DNA of 64,000 bases from an uncultured Clostridia bacterium (GCA_934121905.1 CAKOVI010000001.1:248001-312000); one strand, 5' to 3'; shown: positions 52,185 through 62,072, counted from the stretch's first letter. The notes: generated by a model not told the origin, from the sequence alone. Made by a program: numbers and translations.

Positions 52185-53030
52185 TTGAAAAGAAATACAA
52201 TGAGTTTTAAAGCTATAATAAATAACATGGCAAAAGAAAATAATGTAGCAGCACAATCAGTTTTACAAACATATATGTTAGAAAGACTATTAGAAAGAAT
52301 ATCGATTTCAAAATATAAAGATAATTTTATATTAAAGGGAGGAATGTTAATATCTGCAATGCTTGGAATTGATAGCAGAACCACAATGGATATGGATACA
52401 ACAATAAAAGGCTTTCCGTTAACAAAAGATAATATTACAAATATTATAGATGAAATATGTAATATAGAAATTGATGACAATGTGACATTAAAAATTAACA
52501 AGGTTGAATTAATTAGAGAAGATGATGACTATGGTGGGTATAGAATTACATTTGAAGCAAAATATAATAATGAAATGCCAGTTATAATGAAAATAGATAT
52601 TACAACAGGAGACAAAATTACATATAAAGAAATCGAGTATAGTTTTACATTAATGTTAGAAGATAGAAAAATACAAATATGGTCATATAATGTAGAAACT
52701 ATCATTGCCGAAAAATTTGAAGCTATTGTAAAAAGAGGAGTGCTTTCAACAAGAATTAGGGATTATTATGATGTTTATATGCTTATAAATACTCAAAACA
52801 AAATTATTGATAAAAAAACCTTAAAAGATGCGATAACTTTAACAGCACAACATAGAGGAACAAGTGAAATAATAAAAGATTGGAAGAAGATAGTGGAGAA
52901 GATTGCAAATGATAGTAAAATGCGACAACAATGGAAAAGATATCAAAAAGATAATTTTTATGCTGAAGAGATAGAATATAACGACTTAATAAATGCTATA
53001 AGTAAAGTAGGAGAAATCTTCGATAATTGA
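52185..53030 (+). CDS. abiEii: AbiEii nucleotidyltransferase toxin
   Basis: The 281-residue protein contains FILKGGMLISAMLGIDSRTTMDMDTTIKGF, with the GG and DxD metal-binding motif of DNA-polymerase-beta-like nucleotidyltransferases. It also has WSYNVETIIAEKFEAIVKRG and RIRDYYDVYML. AbiEii toxins modify RNA or nucleotides and stop growth. It starts at TTG 52185 with GGAGGTG ahead, translationally coupled to abiEi. Confidence 0.9.
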   Translation: MKRNTMSFKAIINNMAKENNVAAQSVLQTYMLERLLERISISKYKDNFILKGGMLISAMLGIDSRTTMDMDTTIKGFPLTKDNITNIIDEICNIEIDDNVTLKINKVELIREDDDYGGYRITFEAKYNNEMPVIMKIDITTGDKITYKEIEYSFTLMLEDRKIQIWSYNVETIIAEKFEAIVKRGVLSTRIRDYYDVYMLINTQNKIIDKKTLKDAITLTAQHRGTSEIIKDWKKIVEKIANDSKMRQQWKRYQKDNFYAEEIEYNDLINAISKVGEIFDN

Positions 53031-53180
53031 TGTTTTGTTTATTTTTAGATTTATGAGATAAATTTATAAAAAAAATACTACACAAATAAGAAATAATGTG
53101 ATACAATAAAAGGTGAAAATATAAGATAGAGGTTTGAGAGCCTTAAAAAAACAGAAAAAAAATAAAGAGGAGGAAAAAAT

Positions 53181-53906
53181 ATGTCAGGACATAGCAAATG
53201 GAGTAACATACAAGCAAAAAAAGGAAAAGCTGACGCAGCTAGAGGAAAAATCTTTACAAAATTAGGAAGAGAACTATTAGTAGCAGTAAAAGCAGGTGGA
53301 CCAGACCCAGCAGGAAACTCAAAATTAAAAGATGTAATAGCAAAATGTAAAGCAGCTAACATGCCAAACGACACAATAAACAACGCAATAAAAAAAGCAT
53401 CAGGAGAGGGAAGTTCAGCAGTATATGAAGAAATAACATATGAAGGATATGGACCAAATGGAGTAGCATTAATAGTAGAGGCAAGTACAGACAACAGGAA
53501 TAGGACGGCCGCAGATGTAAGACACGTATTTGATAAAGCTGGAGGAAACTTAGGAACAACAGGATGTGTATCATATATGTTTAGTCAAAAAGGAGTAATA
53601 GTAATAGAAAAGGAAAACTGTCCAATATCAGAAGACGAATTAATGATGCAAGCATTAGAATTCGGAGCAGAAGACTTCGAAGTAGATGATGATGTATATG
53701 AAATAACAACTGCACCATCAGACTTTTCGTCAGTAAGAGAACAATTAGAAGGCCTTGGATTAGAATTCTTAGAGGCATCAGTTCAAATGGTTCCATCAAC
53801 AACAGTAGCCTTAGATGAGCATGGAGCTGAAAAAATGAATAGATTAATAGACAATTTAAATGACTTAGATGATGTAATGAATGTATATCATAACTGGGAA
53901 GAATAA
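53181..53906 (+). CDS. yebC: YebC/PmpR family protein
   Basis: The 241-residue protein starts MSGHSKWSNIQAKKGKADAARGKIFTKLGRELLVA and carries KAANMPNDTINNAIKKASGEG, GPNGVALIVEASTDNRNRTAADVRHVF and LGTTGCVSYMF. This is the standard three-domain YebC protein. Members are described as transcription regulators and, more recently, translation factors helping ribosomes at difficult sequences. The latter is worth noting beside the CGG recoding proposal. GAGGAGG precedes the ATG. Confidence 0.96.
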   Translation: MSGHSKWSNIQAKKGKADAARGKIFTKLGRELLVAVKAGGPDPAGNSKLKDVIAKCKAANMPNDTINNAIKKASGEGSSAVYEEITYEGYGPNGVALIVEASTDNRNRTAADVRHVFDKAGGNLGTTGCVSYMFSQKGVIVIEKENCPISEDELMMQALEFGAEDFEVDDDVYEITTAPSDFSSVREQLEGLGLEFLEASVQMVPSTTVALDEHGAEKMNRLIDNLNDLDDVMNVYHNWEE

Positions 53907-54009
53907 TTTAAAAGTTCTAAATAAATAAGAGAATGCATATAATATAAAAAAATATTATATGTATTTTTTTGTGCAAAAATTAGGCAAAAAAAATAAAAAA
54001 GGATGAAAA

Positions 54010-54916
54010 ATGTTAAAAGATGTAATGGAATATTTGCCAGAAAATATAAAGGCAGAAATAAAAATATATTTAGAAAAGCAAAAAGAAGCGGAAAATAAAA
54101 TAGAAGAAATTAGAATAAGAATTAACCAAAAAATGGCCATAAAAATTGGACAAGATATCGAAATGATAGGAAATAAAGTAACCACAAATGAACTAAATGA
54201 GACATTTGAAAATATTTGTGAAAAATCTATATATTCGTACACAAAACAAATATCAGAGGGATTTATAACGATAAAGGGAGGAAATAGGGTAGGAATAACA
54301 GGATCGTGTGTTATAGAAAATGGAAAAGTTAAAAATATAAATTATATTTCTAGCTTAAATTTTAGAATATCCAGACAAATTGAAGATGTGTCGATTCCTC
54401 TTTTAAGATACATAATAGATATAGAAAACGATACAATATTTAATACTATGATAGTATCAAAGCCAGGAGGAGGAAAAACAACAGTATTAAGGGATTTAGC
54501 AAAAAATATATCTAATCGGTATGCCAAAAATAAACTTTTCAGCTAAAACATGTGGCATAGTTGATGAAAGGTCGGAAATTGCAGCAATGTATAAAGGTAT
54601 CCCACAAAATGATATTGGGATATTTTCAGATGTGATTGATAATGTACCTAAAAATATAGGAATAAATATGCTTATAAGGTCAATGTCACCAAGTATAATT
54701 TTTTGTGATGAAATAGGATGCAAGGATGATGTTGAAGCAATCCAAAAAATGGTATGTAGTGGAGTAAAAGGGATATTTACTGCACATGCATCATCAATAA
54801 AAGAAGTTATGCAAAATATTTATTTGAAAGAACTAATTGAAACAAAATTAATAAAAAGAGTAATTGTTTTAGACTGCAAAGAAAAAGGAAAAGTAAAAGA
54901 AGTTTATGAAGGATAA
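54010..54916 (+). CDS. spoIIIAA: Stage III sporulation ATPase SpoIIIAA, read through a CGG +1 site
   Basis: SpoIIIAA is the secretion-type ATPase of the mother-cell to forespore channel. The frame starts MLKDVMEYLPENI, has GFITIKGGNRVGITG and Walker A SKPGGGKTTVLRDLA, then meets CGG 54517. Skipping C gives NISN-G-MPKINFSAKTCGIVDERSEIA, the conserved Walker B region, and continues through DIGIFSDVIDNVPK, IFCDEIGCKDDVEAI and AHASS to TAA 54914-54916. The 301 residues match the family. Frame 0 would stop eight codons after the CGG. Confidence 0.93.
54517..54519 (+). other. CGG +1 site in spoIIIAA (TCT AAT C|GGT)
   Basis: Skipping C gives Gly170 and the GIVDERSEIA motif downstream. This is the only site where the glycine codon is GGT. 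Confidence 0.93.
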
Positions 54917-54965
54917 AAACTAGTTCTAAATTTAGGACAAGGTGCATAAATATATATTATAAAAA

Positions 54966-55508
54966 ATGAAAGGGCGTAATATGGGATTTATAAGATATAT
55001 TTTTTTGATTTTAGTAGTTACAGGAAGTACAAGTATAGGTTTTTTATTATCAAAAAGTTATGGAGATAGAGTTAAGGAATTAAAGACTTTATCAAACCTT
55101 ATTAATGTATTACAAAATAAAATAAAATTTACACATAAGCCATTATCATCAATTTTTGAAGAAATATCACAAATACCACAAAATCAAAAAGAACATGGAA
55201 TTTCAAAAATATTTTTTAAATCAGCGAAAAAAATAAAAACTCAAAAGCTAGAAGATGCATGGAATGATGCGATTTCAGAAGAACAATCTTTTTTGAATTT
55301 AAAAAATGAGGATATAGAATTAATAAAATCACTCGGAACGTTACTTGGAAAAACGGATATAGAAGGACAAATGAGCGAAATAGAACAATTTAAGACGATG
55401 CTTGAAACCCAAATAAAAATTGCAGAAGAAGAAAAAAACAAAAACTCAAAAATGTACAAGAGTCTGGGGACAATAATCGGACTAGCAATAGTAATTGTTT
55501 TATTTTAA
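54966..55508 (+). CDS. spoIIIAB: Stage III sporulation protein SpoIIIAB
   Basis: The 180-residue protein has two membrane ends (IRYIFLILVVTGSTSIGFLLSKSY and a C-terminal SLGTIIGLAIVIVLF) around a helical core with LKTLSNLINVLQNKIKFTHKPLSSIFEEI and ALLGKTDIEGQ-like sequence (LGTLLGKTDIEGQMSEIEQF). This is the GspF-like SpoIIIAB pattern. It lies between AA and AC in the usual order. An internal ATG at 54981 is an alternative start. Confidence 0.93.
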   Translation: MKGRNMGFIRYIFLILVVTGSTSIGFLLSKSYGDRVKELKTLSNLINVLQNKIKFTHKPLSSIFEEISQIPQNQKEHGISKIFFKSAKKIKTQKLEDAWNDAISEEQSFLNLKNEDIELIKSLGTLLGKTDIEGQMSEIEQFKTMLETQIKIAEEEKNKNSKMYKSLGTIIGLAIVIVLF

Positions 55509-55552
55509 GGTTTTCCAAAAAAAGGACGGCACCAAAAGGAAAGGAAGAAAGA

Positions 55553-55748
55553 ATGAATGTAGATTTATTATTCAAAATAGCAGCAGTAGGGATATTAGTT
55601 GCGGTATTACATCAAGTACTATGCAGAGCAGGAAGAGAAGAACAAGCAATGATGACAACACTAGCACGGACTGGTAATAGTGCTTACACTAGTAATAAAA
55701 GAAATAAGTTCATTATTCGACACAGTAAGAACATTATTTAGTTTATAG
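55553..55748 (+). CDS. spoIIIAC: Stage III sporulation protein SpoIIIAC, read through a CGG +1 site
   Basis: The frame starts MNVDLLFKIAAVGILVAVLHQVLCRAGREEQAMMTTLA, the standard SpoIIIAC N terminus, and meets CGG 55667. Skipping C gives GLVIVLTLVIKEISSLFDTVRTLFSL and TAG 55746, a 64-residue two-helix membrane protein of the expected size. In frame 0 the second membrane helix is replaced by a polar sequence (TGNSAYTSNKRNKF). AGGAAAGGAAG lies before the ATG. Confidence 0.94.
55667..55669 (+). other. CGG +1 site in spoIIIAC (CTA GCA C|GGA)
   Basis: Skipping C gives Gly39 and restores the second transmembrane helix and the correct protein length. Confidence 0.95.
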
Positions 55749-55774
55749 AAAATGAAAATTAGGAGTAAAAAAGG

Positions 55775-56167
55775 ATGGAAGAAATAATAAAAATAGTAGG
55801 AATTGGGCTTATAGCATTAATACTTATAATAATTATAAAGCAATATAGACCAGAATTTGCACTTTATATTTCTTTAATTGCAGGAGCACTAATTTTATAT
55901 TTTGCACTAGATGAAATTAAAAATGTTATATACCTGTTAAGGCAAATTTGTGAAAAATCAGGGGTAAACAGCAAATTTTTATCAATCTTAATAAAAATGA
56001 CAGGCATAGCGTTTTTATCTGAATTTGCAATAAGTATTTGTAAAGATGCAGGAGAAGGAGCTTTAGCAAGCAAGGTAGAGCTTGGAAGCAAAGCAATTAT
56101 AATTTCTATGTCTGTTCCAATTATTTACAATTTGCTAGAAGTTATACTAAAAATTTTGCCTGTTTGA
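55775..56167 (+). CDS. spoIIIAD: Stage III sporulation protein SpoIIIAD
   Basis: The 130-residue membrane protein has KIVGIGLIALILIIIIKQYRPEFALYISLIAGALILYF, then ILIKMTGIAFLSEFAISICKDAGEGALASKVELGSKAIII and a final helix. This matches the family in sequence and length. It sits between AC and AE in canonical order and has no CGG. Confidence 0.95.
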   Translation: MEEIIKIVGIGLIALILIIIIKQYRPEFALYISLIAGALILYFALDEIKNVIYLLRQICEKSGVNSKFLSILIKMTGIAFLSEFAISICKDAGEGALASKVELGSKAIIISMSVPIIYNLLEVILKILPV

Positions 56168-56190
56168 CAAAAGTAAGTAGGAGTTTGCAA

Positions 56191-57358
56191 ATGAAGAAAA
56201 AAATATGTGTAATTGTACTAACAATTTTAATTTTGATTTCTAAAAATTGCTACGCAAGTAATAATACAGAAGAAATAAATACAGATACAATTTTAAATGA
56301 GCAACAAGCTAGTTTCGGAATAAAAGATTTTTTGAAAGAAGCAGAAAATTATTTACCTGATTTCATTTCAGATATAGATATTTCCAATATATTTAATTCA
56401 GCTGTTAAAGGAAATATTGATAATAGTACATTTTTAAAAAAGATATGGGAAAAGTTGGGTGTACAAATAATAGATGCATTAAAAATATTTATAAATATTT
56501 TAATAATAATTTTAATACATAGTATTCTTAAATCCTTAACAGATGGCTTAGAAAATAGCGAAGTAGCAAAAATTGTTTATTATGTACAATACATTTTAAT
56601 TGTAACAATAATAATGGCAAATTTTTCAGACATATTAAAATTAATAAATAATACTATCGACAATTTGATAGGATTTTCACAAAGTTTGATTCCACTTTTA
56701 ATAACACTTATGGCATATACTGGAAGTATAACAACAACAACTGTGATAGAACCTGTTTTATTGTTTTTAATAGAATTTATAGCAAATATGATTAAAGTTC
56801 TTATAATACCAATAGTTTCAATAATTACAGTATTAATTATTGTATCTAATTTAACAGACAGAATACAAATTAGTAAATTAGGAAATTTTATGAAATCTAG
56901 TATAATATGGTCTTTAGGTATAATTTTAACATTGTTTGTTGGAGTAGTATCTCTAGAAGGAAGTTTAACATCAAGTATAGATGGAGTAACAGCAAAAACA
57001 GCAAAAGCAGCAGTAAGCTCACTTATACCTGTTGTACGGAAAAATTTTAGGAGACAGTGTAGATGCAGTTTTAGGATGTGGAGTAATTCTTAAGAATGCT
57101 GTTGGATTTGTAGGTGTTATTGTAATTACAGGAATATGTATTTTACCTATAATAAAGCTTGCAGCATTTAGTATAATGTATTCATTAGCATCTAGCATAA
57201 TCGAGCCAATAGCAGATGGAAAAATTGTGAAAATGCTAGAAGAAATGAGTGGAATCTTTAAATTACTTCTTGCAATATTGTGTTCAATATCTGTTTTGTT
57301 AATAATAGGAACTACTTTGGTAATAAAAATTTCTAATAGTGGGATGATGTATAGATGA
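56191..57358 (+). CDS. spoIIIAE: Stage III sporulation protein SpoIIIAE, read through a CGG +1 site
   Basis: The signal-bearing multi-pass membrane protein starts at ATG 56191 (TAGGAG upstream) with KKKICVIVLTILILISKNCYAS. It carries DIDISNIFNSAVKGNID, about seven membrane helices and LTSSIDGVTAKTAKAAVSSLIPVV before CGG 57037. Skipping C gives GKILGDSVDAVLGCGVILKNAVG, the most conserved segment of the family, and the last helices to TGA 57356-57358. The 388 residues match SpoIIIAE. Its stop overlaps spoIIIAF (ATGA). Confidence 0.94.
57037..57039 (+). other. CGG +1 site in spoIIIAE (GTT GTA C|GGA)
   Basis: Skipping C gives Gly283 in the conserved PVVGKILGDSVD block. Frame 0 otherwise ends at about 57093 with a basic, non-membrane tail. 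Confidence 0.95.
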
Positions 57359-57921
57359 TAGAGTTTTTAAGTAAATGGATAGAACAAATTACAATTTCTG
57401 TAATTATTGTAGGAGTATTAGAACTTATTCTGCCAAAAGGAAATCTGAAAAAATATATAAAGGTAGTATTAGGAATTTATGTTATATTTTGCATGATTTC
57501 ACCATTTGTAAATAGTTCATCATTATATGATTTTAAAGATATAGATTTAAAGGATTATTCAAAAAATACAACAGAAAAAAGTTCAGAAGTAAACCAAGAA
57601 AGTATGAATAAGAGGTTACAAGATTTGTACATAGAAGAACTGAAAAAAGATATAGAAAAAAAGGTAAATGAAGAGGGATATTATGTTTTAAAATGTGATA
57701 TAGATGCAAATTTAAGTGAAAATAGTGAAAATTCGGGAATTAATCAAATAAATTTAGTTTTAAATAAAGGAAAAATTGCAACTGTTCAAAAAGTTGAAAT
57801 AGGAACACAAAATAATAACGAAAATATTAACAATGAAGAAACAGAAAAAATAAAAGAAAAAATTGCAAGTGAATATGAAATAAATAAAAATATAATTAAT
57901 ATTAAGATTAAATCACCTTAA
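57355..57921 (+). CDS. spoIIIAF: Stage III sporulation protein SpoIIIAF
   Basis: The 188-residue protein has two N-terminal membrane helices (QITISVIIVGVLELILPKGNLKKYIKVVLGIYVIFCMISPFV) and a soluble domain ending in KNIINIKIKSP. This is the family layout. It overlaps the spoIIIAE stop and precedes spoIIIAG. Confidence 0.93.
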   Translation: MIEFLSKWIEQITISVIIVGVLELILPKGNLKKYIKVVLGIYVIFCMISPFVNSSSLYDFKDIDLKDYSKNTTEKSSEVNQESMNKRLQDLYIEELKKDIEKKVNEEGYYVLKCDIDANLSENSENSGINQINLVLNKGKIATVQKVEIGTQNNNENINNEETEKIKEKIASEYEINKNIINIKIKSP

Positions 57922-57935
57922 AGGAGGGAGAGATA

Positions 57936-58541
57936 ATGGGAAAATTTTTAAAGGAATTTGCTTCCAAAAATGAGGAAACAAAAAATAAAAAGAAAATTGA
58001 AAATATAGTTGTACTTGTTCTTGTACTAATTGTTACACTAGTTATAATAAATGTAATTTGGAAAGGCGATACAAATTCTAAAAATGATATTAAAACGGAA
58101 AATTACACAGACAGTGTACTTGCAAATAATAATCAAGAAAATAGTGAAACTGAACTTGAAAGAAAATTGGAAAATATTTTGGGAACAATAAAAAATGTTG
58201 GGAAGGTAAATGTATTATTAAATTATGCTGAAAGTAGTAGTTTAGTTCCATTATATAATGAAAGTACAACAACAAGTTCAACAGAAGAGGGGGATTCCAC
58301 TGGGGGAACAAGAAATGTTACAGAAACAGAAACTAAGAAAGATGTTGTATTTTCAGAACATTCAGGAGAAAAAAATCCTGTTACTCAAAAAACACAGATG
58401 CCAACGATTCAAGGTGCAATAATTACAGCAGAAGGAGCAAGTGATGCAAATGTAAGAACAGATATCGTAAATGGAGTTTGTGCAATAACAGGACTTAGTA
58501 TTGATAAAATTCAAGTTTTTGAAATGCAAAAAGAATTTTAG
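57936..58541 (+). CDS. spoIIIAG: Stage III sporulation protein SpoIIIAG
   Basis: The 201-residue ring-forming protein has a membrane helix (IVVLVLVLIVTLVIINVIW) and a ring-building domain ERKLENILGTIKNVGKVNVLLNYAESS. It also has the family motif TQKTQMPTIQGAIITAEGASDANVRTDIVNGVCAITGLSIDKIQVF. It builds a ring across the intermembrane space during engulfment. GGAGGGAG precedes the ATG. Confidence 0.95.
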   Translation: MGKFLKEFASKNEETKNKKKIENIVVLVLVLIVTLVIINVIWKGDTNSKNDIKTENYTDSVLANNNQENSETELERKLENILGTIKNVGKVNVLLNYAESSSLVPLYNESTTTSSTEEGDSTGGTRNVTETETKKDVVFSEHSGEKNPVTQKTQMPTIQGAIITAEGASDANVRTDIVNGVCAITGLSIDKIQVFEMQKEF

Positions 58542-58559
58542 AAAAGGAAAGATGGTTTT

Positions 58560-59216
58560 ATGAAAAGATTAAAAAAAGGTGAAATTACAATTTATGCGAT
58601 TGCATTAATGTTAGTAGCTGCAGGCTATTTTAATTATACAACATTTAACAATGAACAAACACAAGAAACTTATTCTGAAGATGTAAGCCAAATGAATAAT
58701 CAATATGCAAATACAGGAGATGCAGTTTTAGTAAGTAATAATGAAGTAGAAAATAAAGATAAAAATGAAACTCAAGAAACTGAAACACAAACAAGCCAAG
58801 ATATTCAAAAAGAGGAAAAAAATACAAATGAAACACAAGATACAAATTCAAATTCAGTAGAAGAAAAAGATGATTATTATGCAGAATCAAAACTTGAAAG
58901 AGATAAAATGTATGCGGAAATGGTTTCGAATTATGAAAAAATAATAAATAATGCAAATGCCTCTGAAGCACAAAAATCAATTGCTACACAAGAAATAAGC
59001 AAAATAAATAACACAAAAAACGCTATTATGATTTGTGAGAATTTAATTAAAACAAAAGGTTTTGAAAACTGTGTTATTTTAGTAAACGATTCTAGTATAA
59101 ATGTGGTTGTAAAAATAGAAGGAGGTTTAAAAACAGAGGCAGTTGCCAAAATCCAAAACATAGTTTCAAGAGAAATGAGCTGTGATATTCAAAATATACA
59201 TATCAGTGAAAAATGA
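58560..59216 (+). CDS. spoIIIAH: Stage III sporulation protein SpoIIIAH
   Basis: The 218-residue protein has an N-terminal membrane helix (ITIYAIALMLVAAGYFNYT), a long charged linker and a C-terminal domain with ASEAQKSIATQEISKINNTKNAIMICENLIKTKGFENCVILVNDSSINVVV, as in SpoIIIAH. It partners SpoIIQ, a candidate for which lies at 38804. It ends the operon. Confidence 0.95.
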   Translation: MKRLKKGEITIYAIALMLVAAGYFNYTTFNNEQTQETYSEDVSQMNNQYANTGDAVLVSNNEVENKDKNETQETETQTSQDIQKEEKNTNETQDTNSNSVEEKDDYYAESKLERDKMYAEMVSNYEKIINNANASEAQKSIATQEISKINNTKNAIMICENLIKTKGFENCVILVNDSSINVVVKIEGGLKTEAVAKIQNIVSREMSCDIQNIHISEK

Positions 59217-59218
59217 TT

Positions 59219-59246
59219 AAGAGGAGCAAAAAGCTCTTCTTTTTTT
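59219..59246 (+). terminator. Terminator of the spoIIIA operon
   Basis: AAGAGGAGC and GCTCTTCTT pair around a short A loop and are followed by T6. Confidence 0.85.
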
Positions 59247-59314
59247 GAGCCAAAAAAGATTGTTACAAAAATATTACAAAAATATTAATTTTATATTACA
59301 ATACAAATATTTTG

Positions 59315-59343
59315 TTGATTTAAAAGATAAAATGATGTAAAAT
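59315..59343 (+). promoter_or_regulatory. Candidate promoter of the Tad pilus genes
   Basis: TTGATT, 17 bases, TAAAAT, 50 bases upstream of ATG 59394. Confidence 0.55.
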
Positions 59344-59393
59344 GAAAAATGAAGTGAGTAAAATATTTTTTTTTTATAGAGGAGGAATTTATA

Positions 59394-60485
59394 ATGGCAA
59401 CAAATCCAATGCAAAGACAGGCAAGAAATTCATTTTTATTAGGAATGATAATAACTCTAATAATAGCAGGAGCAATAGTGTTTTTATTATTTTCACAAAT
59501 GAAAAAATTAAAGAAGGAATTAAAAGACGAAAAGAGTGCAACAGTTAGTGTATATGTGGCAAAACAAGATATTAAATCAGGAGACACTATAACAGCTAAT
59601 TTATTTGAAATGAGAACAGTGAAAAAAGATGGTGTACCAGCAGATGCAACTAGCAATATAGCTACTATGATACAAAATTATTCTTTATGTGATAAGTCAG
59701 GAAATGATATATATACTGATGCAGAAGGAAATTTATATATGACAACAGAAAATGGAGGAAAAACAACAGTATACAAAGATGATGCTACAGGAAATTATTA
59801 TACACAAGCATCAAACAATGGTCAAAAAAATTACATAGAAACAACACAAAAACCTCTTATAGCAAAAGTGGATTTGAAAGCCAATACAGTTATAGCAAGC
59901 TCATATGTTACAAGGTCAGATGAAGTAACAACAGATGATGTAAGAAGCCAAGAATATAATATGCTAGTTTTACCAGTTGATGTTATTACAGATGATTATG
60001 TAGATGTTAGATTACAATTACCAACAGGGCAAGATTATATAGTAGTATCAAAGAAAAAAGTAACTGTACCACAAGTTAATGGAGAATATTTAACAGATAC
60101 AATAAAAATGAATTTAGCTGAGGCGGAAATACTTTCAATGTCAAATGCGATAGTTGAAGCATATAGGATGGATGGTTCTAAATTATATGTAACAAAATAT
60201 ACAGAAGCAGGTTTACAAGAAGCATCTACACCAACATATGTAGTAAGCGATAGTGTAGCAAAATTAATGGATTCAGACCCTAATATAGTAGAAAAAGCAA
60301 AAGCAGAATTAGTAAATAGATACAATAATGGATTAAAAGATTTAAGAAATCAATACATAAATAGTGCATTATCAAATTATGGAAAGGATGAAAATGTAAC
60401 ATCTAAAACTACAGAGAGTATAACATCAACTAAAGAATCAAGAAAACAATACTTACAATCATTAACAGGAACGGCAACTAATTAA
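59394..60485 (+). CDS. CpaB/RcpC-like Tad pilus assembly protein
   Basis: The 363-residue protein has an N-terminal membrane helix (FLLGMIITLIIAGAIVFLLFS) followed by a SAF-type domain (SVYVAKQDIKSGDTITANLFEMRTV), an inserted segment of about 60 residues and PLIAKVDLKANTVIASSYVTRSDE with NMLVLPVDVITDDYVDVRLQLPTGQDYIVVSKKKV. This is the CpaB architecture of Flp/Tad pili. The downstream CpaE- and CpaF-like genes confirm the context. GGAGGAATT precedes the ATG. Confidence 0.82.
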   Translation: MATNPMQRQARNSFLLGMIITLIIAGAIVFLLFSQMKKLKKELKDEKSATVSVYVAKQDIKSGDTITANLFEMRTVKKDGVPADATSNIATMIQNYSLCDKSGNDIYTDAEGNLYMTTENGGKTTVYKDDATGNYYTQASNNGQKNYIETTQKPLIAKVDLKANTVIASSYVTRSDEVTTDDVRSQEYNMLVLPVDVITDDYVDVRLQLPTGQDYIVVSKKKVTVPQVNGEYLTDTIKMNLAEAEILSMSNAIVEAYRMDGSKLYVTKYTEAGLQEASTPTYVVSDSVAKLMDSDPNIVEKAKAELVNRYNNGLKDLRNQYINSALSNYGKDENVTSKTTESITSTKESRKQYLQSLTGTATN

Positions 60486-60502
60486 TAAAGAAAGGGATTA
60501 AT

Positions 60503-61222
60503 ATGAAGAAAATAGGGTTTATAGGGGCATATGATAAGGCTAATTTTATAACATATGTAGCAAAAATATTGAGAATTTTAAACTATAAAGTGCTAGTAGT
60601 AGATACAAGCAGTATACAAAAAATAAAATATGTGATACCAGCTATAAATCCTACAAAATCATATATTACATCATTTGAGGAAATCGATTTTGCAGTAGGA
60701 TTTGAAAACTGGGATGAAATAGAAAGATATCTAGGAATAAAATTTTATGCAAGTGACGGTAAAAATGCTGAAATAAAGAGAGTTAGTTGGGATATATATG
60801 ACTATGTATTACTAGATATTGACAGTTCAGAAAGCTTAGAAAAATTTGAAATTGAAAGCAATAATAAGAATTATTTTGTAACAGGATTCGATTTATTCTC
60901 ACTAAAAAAGGGAATGGATATTTTCAAAAATGTAAATATACCGATGAATTTGACAAAAATTGAATTCACATATGAAGCATCAAAAGATGACGAAGAATAT
61001 TTAAATTATATTTCTTTGGAATACAAAGTTAATTGGAATAGTTACACTCTATATTTCCAAATTTTTGGAGAAGACAATAAAGTATTTGAAGAAAATCAAA
61101 GACTTGAAAAAATAAGATTTAAGAGACTTAGCATAAATTATAGAGATTCTCTTGCATATGTTGTACAAGATATTTGCAAAGATCAAAATATAAGTAAAAT
61201 AAAAAGAACGATGAAAGATTAG
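60503..61222 (+). CDS. CpaE-related hypothetical protein of the Tad cluster
   Basis: The 239-residue protein starts MKKIGFIGAYDKANFITYVAKILRILNYKVLVVDTSS, resembling a MinD/ParA-like fold, but its loop (GAYDKANF) lacks Walker lysines. The rest, with YDYVLLDIDSSESLEKF, also fits a degenerate MinD-like domain. It may be an inactive partner of the following CpaE-like ATPase. AAAGGG lies before the ATG, and it is followed by AGGAGG and the next gene. Confidence 0.65.
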   Translation: MKKIGFIGAYDKANFITYVAKILRILNYKVLVVDTSSIQKIKYVIPAINPTKSYITSFEEIDFAVGFENWDEIERYLGIKFYASDGKNAEIKRVSWDIYDYVLLDIDSSESLEKFEIESNNKNYFVTGFDLFSLKKGMDIFKNVNIPMNLTKIEFTYEASKDDEEYLNYISLEYKVNWNSYTLYFQIFGEDNKVFEENQRLEKIRFKRLSINYRDSLAYVVQDICKDQNISKIKRTMKD

Positions 61223-61231
61223 GAGGAATTT

Positions 61232-62072
61232 ATGTCAGTAGTTACTTTTTGGAATGGAACAACAGAGCAGGTACGGAACAACATCCAGTTGCATAGCATA
61301 TGCAACATGGTTATCAATACAACATAATATAAAAGTTTTACTTATCACAACATCATTTAATGACAAATTAATAAATGAAAGCTTTTGGACAGAACAAAAG
61401 AAAAAGTCATTTGGTTTCTTAGGAAAAAATTACAAAATAGGAGTGGAAACCAATGGAATTGTAGGACTAGATAGAATGATAAGAAGTAATAAACTTTCAC
61501 CAGATATAATAACTGATTATGCTCAAATTGTTTTAACGAATAGATTGGAGATAATTGCAGGAGTACAAAACAATAAGGAACAATACGATTCTGTAAAGGA
61601 AAAATATGCTCAAATCATTACGCAAGCAGGAAAATATTATGATATGGTTGTTGTGGATTTAAATAGAAGTGTAGGAAAACAAGCTGAAATAGATATTTTA
61701 AATGCATCAGATATTGTAGTTTCTTTAGTACCACAAAGGGCTAAAATGATAGAAGAAATTAAGGATTTAATTGATAAAGGTGAATTTTTAAAAGAAAAAA
61801 ATACTGTAATGGCGATTGGAAAATACATGAATGAAACAAAATACAACGCAAAAAACATTACCAGAAATTTACTAAGACGAAAAGATATAATAAATACAAT
61901 CCCATACAACAATTTATTTTTTGAAGCATCGCAGGAAGGAACTGTAATTGATTTATTTCTTAATATCATGAGGGTAAAAGAAAAAGATATAAACTATACA
62001 TTTGTTGATGAACTTAAAAAGTTAAATGATGCTATAAAAATTAAAATTGAGATGTTAAAAATGATGAGATAA
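61232..62072 (+). CDS. CpaE/TadZ-like MinD-type ATPase, read through a CGG +1 site
   Basis: ATG 61232 after AGGAGG opens MSVVTFWNGTTEQV and meets CGG 61274. Skipping C gives GTTSSCIAYATWLSIQHNIKVLLI, the nucleotide-binding loop and first helix of MinD/CpaE-like ATPases. The rest contains YYDMVVVDLNRSVGKQAEIDILNASDIVVSLVPQ, the Walker B-like and switch region. The length is 279 residues. TadZ/CpaE proteins place the pilus machinery at a pole. In frame 0 the ORF ends within eight codons of the CGG, so the protein depends entirely on the shift. Confidence 0.88.
61274..61276 (+). other. CGG +1 site in the CpaE-like gene (CAG GTA C|GGA)
   Basis: The site is at codon 15, inside the P-loop. Skipping C gives Gly15-TTSSC. 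Confidence 0.93.

Noticed and set aside
54010..57358. Split spoIIIA genes as pseudogenes of a strain that lost sporulation
   Set aside because: Both sides of each break are fully conserved with no other damage, and all eight genes are present with good ribosome sites. Decay would give mixed mutations.
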